Origin: JBMHDN01 sp049889355
GTDB taxonomy: Bacteria > Pseudomonadota > Alphaproteobacteria > Puniceispirillales > Puniceispirillaceae
Direction: 5' to 3'
Assembly (NCBI GenBank): GCA_049889355.1
Contig: JBMHDN010000057.1
Location: 1-8,259, forward strand
Length of the DNA stretch: 8,259 nt
Every line of letters begins with the position of its first letter. The stretch's first letter is position 1. Below are positions 6,271 to 8,259 of the stretch, piece after piece. The position numbers were made by a program, and so were the translations under genes. The notes under the pieces are model-generated. The model did no database searches. It had not been told where the DNA came from and saw nothing but the letters and a program-made list of their open reading frames with translations.

Positions 6271-7716
6271 CTATTCGCCTTGGCCTGTCTGGAGGGCAGC
6301 CAGCGCTGGATTTTGCTTTTTCAAGGCGGCGATCTCATTTTGGAAAATGGGTAATTCAGCGGCAGGCACTGATTTACCGGTTGGCAATTTCACGGTCAGC
6401 GGATTCACCTGCCGGTTATTGACAATGATCTCATAATGCAGATGCGGGCCAGTTGAGCGGCCTGTTGAGCCGACATAGCCGATAATCTGGCCTTGTTCGA
6501 CCATAGCCCCTGAGCGCACCCCGCGCGCAATGCCACTTAGATGGGCATAGGCTGTTTTATAGGTTGAGTTATGGCGGATGCGAATATAGCGGCCGTAAGA
6601 GCCGTTCCAGGCGGCGAATTCAACACGCCCTGAGCCAGCGGCCAGAATAGGGGTGCCTTTCGGCGCAGCAAAATCCACGCCCTTATGCATGGCATTATAG
6701 CCTTTGATAGGGTGTTTGCGCATACCATAAGACGAGCTCAGCCTGGCTCCGTTAATGGGGGTGCGCATCAGTGTTCGGGTTGCTGACTGGCCCTTATCAT
6801 CATACCAGCCGATTTTGCCGTCACGATGTGCATATTTATAATAGCCGAGTTTTTCGCCTGAAACAGTAAGCCCTGCATATACCAGTTCAGGGGATCCGAT
6901 TTCTTGGCCAGTCAGCGAATCATAGTCACGCTCAAAGACCATCTCAAAGCTGTCGCCTTTTCTGATCTCGCGCTGGAAATCAACCGCAAAGCCCATTACC
7001 CGCACAAATTGATCCAATATATAAGGCGGGACATCTTGTGTGCGGGTGGCCCGGCTCAAAGATTGTGTGATGGTCCCCTTCGCATGGGCCAATTTGGTCT
7101 CGGTCGGGCGCAGCATCATCAACCCTTGCCAATCCATCAGCGGATTGCCTGAGAGCTCGATTGTGGTCTGCATCAATAGATAATCAAGGCCGGCTTCCTT
7201 GGCAAAACGAATGGCCATGGCCTGACTATTTTCCCCATAACCCACTTTGAACGACATCCCAACAGGCAGCCTGTTCACAGCCAAATGCGCAGAGAGCTGG
7301 TTGATAATAGTCTGGCGCGTGGCTTTAAATCCGGCCCGATCCAGTAACCGGCCAAGCGTATCGCCAGAGGCCAGCTTAAATTCTTTTTCGTCTGTGATAA
7401 CAAGCCCGGTTTCGCGCGCCATGGTTTCTGCAATAGTCAGCGTCGCGGCAGGCAACATCTCTTTGAGGCCTGGCTTTGGCAGAGGTGGCTGCATATCAAC
7501 AGGGGTGGCGCCCCAAAATTCAACCAAGTCAGGGCGCGGCATTGGCAAAGATACATCTACAAGGCGTGATGGTTTTGGGGCTGGCAGCGACATATCAAAT
7601 CTGTCTGATGCCTCAGCGCGCGCATCTGCAAGACCAGCGGCTAGGGCTGGGGACGAGGCAAATGCGGTCATCGCAAATAAGCCTGCCAATATAGATAATG
7701 CGCTATGCCGTCCCAT
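6271..7716 (-). CDS. Secreted M23 family zinc metallopeptidase (MepM-like peptidoglycan endopeptidase)
   Basis: This 481-residue protein is probably a periplasmic enzyme that cleaves peptidoglycan cross-bridges. A signal peptide (about 1-26) has a basic MGRH start, a hydrophobic stretch and an ALA-A cleavage site. A proline-rich segment (43-83) repeats SLPAPKP, SLPMPRP and PPLPKPG. Residues about 110-160 (FKLASGDTLGRLLDRAGF) resemble a LysM/OapA-like domain, and a middle beta-rich domain runs to about 320. The M23 domain has the zinc ligands His344 and Asp348 in MHKGVDF, His392 in AHLSG, and the H-L-H motif at 425-427 (GPHLHYE). All expected metal and catalytic residues are present, so it should be an active enzyme and not an EnvC-type regulator. 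AAGGA 6 nt upstream fixes the ATG. It is divergent from the putative rRNA promoter and leads the MOSC gene. The specific bond cut is not shown by sequence. Confidence 0.93.
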   Translation of the reverse strand: MGRHSALSILAGLFAMTAFASSPALAAGLADARAEASDRFDMSLPAPKPSRLVDVSLPMPRPDLVEFWGATPVDMQPPLPKPGLKEMLPAATLTIAETMARETGLVITDEKEFKLASGDTLGRLLDRAGFKATRQTIINQLSAHLAVNRLPVGMSFKVGYGENSQAMAIRFAKEAGLDYLLMQTTIELSGNPLMDWQGLMMLRPTETKLAHAKGTITQSLSRATRTQDVPPYILDQFVRVMGFAVDFQREIRKGDSFEMVFERDYDSLTGQEIGSPELVYAGLTVSGEKLGYYKYAHRDGKIGWYDDKGQSATRTLMRTPINGARLSSSYGMRKHPIKGYNAMHKGVDFAAPKGTPILAAGSGRVEFAAWNGSYGRYIRIRHNSTYKTAYAHLSGIARGVRSGAMVEQGQIIGYVGSTGRSTGPHLHYEIIVNNRQVNPLTVKLPTGKSVPAAELPIFQNEIAALKKQNPALAALQTGQGE

Positions 7717-7758
7717 TATGGTTCCTTGAAGTTGATATCTTTGAGATACACCGAAGAT

Positions 7759-7826
7759 ATAATATGCCGCCGTGAACGCGCAGCGCCAACCCTCATTGAT
7801 TACCTAAAACAGCGCCCTCTGGTCAA
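7759..7826 (-). promoter_or_regulatory. Candidate promoters for the M23-MOSC operon
   Basis: Two sigma70-like pairs are visible on the - strand. The first has TTGGCG (7784-7789) and TATTAT (7759-7764), 19-nt spacer, giving a leader of roughly 35 nt. The second is TTGACC (7821-7826) with GGTAAT (7799-7804), 16-nt spacer. The first has the better -10 and the second the better -35. Neither is ideal; one or both could drive the operon. Confidence 0.35.
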
Positions 7827-7924
7827 TATTTTATCTGGCTTTTCACCATCACAGCTGAGGTCCATAAAAATAGACTGGAAAGTCAGGCTTATCAAACAGC
7901 ATAAAACGCCGAATTTCAGGGCTT

Positions 7925-7975
7925 TTAAAGCTGTTAAAAAAACTTTTCATTTTTTATGCATTTTTTTGTCATTGT
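7925..7975 (+). promoter_or_regulatory. UP-element-like phased A/T tracts upstream of the rRNA-type promoter
   Basis: A7 (7936-7942), T4 (7944-7947), T6 (7950-7955) and T7 (7961-7967) lie in series immediately upstream of TTGACA, with roughly helical-turn spacing. Such tracts bend DNA and contact the RNA polymerase alpha subunit at rRNA promoters. The run stands out from the roughly 50% GC of the window. Confidence 0.55.
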
Positions 7976-7979
7976 GCTG

Positions 7980-8009
7980 TTGACAGTCTGAACAAGGCTG
8001 GTGTAGAAA
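7980..8009 (+). promoter_or_regulatory. Strong sigma70-type promoter, probably of an rRNA operon
   Basis: A perfect -35 TTGACA (7980-7985), an 18-nt spacer and TAGAAA (8004-8009, 4 of 6 to consensus) precede a C-rich stretch CCCCC (8010-8014). A GC-rich discriminator is typical of stringently controlled stable-RNA promoters. The expected start is about 8015-8018. A/T tracts upstream and a boxA-like element downstream support an rRNA operon and not a protein gene. Confidence 0.7.
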
Positions 8010-8074
8010 CCCCCTCACCTGAGCGGCAGACCCACAGTGGAATGTCTCAAATATCAGGGTTTCAGTGAAACACA

Positions 8075-8110
8075 GGCCGCCCTCCGGTCCAACCGGGAGA
8101 TGGCCTTTTT
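8075..8110 (+). terminator. Terminator-like hairpin in the rRNA leader
   Basis: GGCC (8075-8078) pairs with GGCC (8102-8105). Above a small internal loop, CTCCGGT (8082-8088) pairs with ACCGG(G)AG (8092-8099) with one bulged G, closing a short CCA loop. TTTTT (8106-8110) follows. In form it is an intrinsic terminator, about 95 nt after the expected transcription start and directly before boxA. It may end abortive leader transcripts or act as a boxB-like part of the antitermination site. Confidence 0.6.
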
Positions 8111-8117
8111 GCTGGAA

Positions 8118-8129
8118 AGCTATTTGACA
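8118..8129 (+). promoter_or_regulatory. boxA-like antitermination element
   Basis: AGCTATTTGACA differs at two positions from the alphaproteobacterial form TGCTCTTTGACA. boxA RNA binds NusB-NusE and lets RNA polymerase pass terminators within rRNA operons. It follows the T5 of the large hairpin by 7 nt. The included TTGACA (8124-8129) also mimics a -35, but no fitting -10 lies downstream. Confidence 0.6.
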
Positions 8130-8259
8130 AAGTTGGAGAAAGAGAAGGGATTCGCGGGGCGGCGATAGATGTGTTTAAGGATACATCGTTATCATGTTGA
8201 TAAATCGTCCGTTTTGATGAATCTTTTTCGGAAATGAACGCGTTATGGTCTATGCAATT

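Larger units (their letters stand above)
8016..8259 (+). other. Putative rRNA operon leader (16S gene expected just beyond the window)
   Basis: No protein frame or mature rRNA/tRNA is visible here. In order it holds: a small hairpin GTTTC-AGT-GAAAC (8059-8071); a large GC-rich hairpin with T5 (8075-8110); a mini-hairpin GCT-GGAA-AGC (8111-8120) at a boxB-like place; a boxA-like element (8118-8129); a purine-rich GAGAAAGAGAAGGGATTCG and GGGGCGGCG block; and two further hairpins, GATGTGT/ATACATC (8168-8187) and TTATCA/TGATAA (8189-8203). As I recall, alphaproteobacterial rRNA leaders show boxA followed by a similar purine-rich and GCGGGCGG-like segment before 16S. The start motif of 16S (AGAGTTTGATC) is not present, so the assignment depends on these leader signals alone. 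A leader for a tRNA cluster is the main alternative. Confidence 0.65.

Noticed and set aside
7247..7729. 160-codon open frame on the + strand opposite the M23 gene
   Set aside because: It is antisense to the signal peptide and N-terminal domains of a clear M23 peptidase, and its translation shows no family features.
7705..7983. 92-codon + strand open frame spanning the M23 upstream region
   Set aside because: It overlaps the M23 start and runs through promoter DNA into poly-Lys/Phe codons from the A/T tracts; no Shine-Dalgarno or family match.
8016..8110. A free-standing known small RNA (6S, SRP RNA, riboswitch)
   Set aside because: No SRP GGAAGG/AGCA core, no 6S-like long rod with central bubble and no riboswitch core I recognise; boxA downstream makes an rRNA leader the simpler reading.
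8124..8150. Second promoter starting at TTGACA 8124-8129
   Set aside because: No -10-like hexamer lies 16-18 nt downstream, and the hexamer is explained as part of boxA.
1..8259. Mobile element, CRISPR array, defence or toxin-antitoxin system
   Set aside because: No transposase, integrase, direct-repeat array, terminal inverted repeats or small paired toxin-like genes were found; all sizeable genes belong to core families.

Overview
The window reads as a chromosomal core segment of an alphaproteobacterium of moderate GC (about 50% over most of its length). Four things point there: the collinear order rodZ tail, ispG, hisS, prfA, prmC, DUF4167 protein, which I know as an alphaproteobacterial arrangement; the DUF4167 family itself, which is essentially alphaproteobacterial; the RodZ C-terminal domain of alphaproteobacterial type; and an rRNA leader whose boxA resembles the alphaproteobacterial form. 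A marine, SAR116-like lineage is a guess only.

Left part (1-5550, + strand). The window opens inside the last 75 codons of a RodZ-type cell-shape gene. Next come ispG (isoprenoid precursors), hisS (histidyl-tRNA synthetase), prfA (release factor 1) and prmC (methylates the release factor GGQ glutamine), closely spaced as one likely operon. prfA and prmC act on the same molecule and are only 5 nt apart. After a 193-nt gap lies the small DUF4167 protein gene. A hairpin followed by a T run (5515-5549) ends this transcription unit; it lies inside the 3' end of the convergent gene.

Middle part (5503-7716, - strand). A secreted M23 zinc peptidase gene is followed 6 nt later by a MOSC-domain protein gene. 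They look like a two-gene operon read toward the left.

Right part (7717-8259, no protein gene). This 543-nt stretch holds the M23 gene's upstream region on the - strand. On the + strand it holds a strong promoter with phased A/T tracts, TTGACA, a TAGAAA -10 and a C-rich discriminator. A terminator-like hairpin and a boxA-like element follow. I read this as the promoter and leader of an rRNA operon whose 16S gene would begin just beyond the window; the 16S gene itself is not visible.

No phage, insertion sequence, CRISPR array, defence system or obviously new multigene system was seen. The points most worth a second look are: a sharp composition change inside ispG near position 540; an A7 run that appears to have shortened the IspG tail by frameshift; a strong local excess of the palindrome TCAGCTGA; the terminator encoded within the opposing MOSC gene; and the terminator-like hairpin between the rRNA promoter and boxA.
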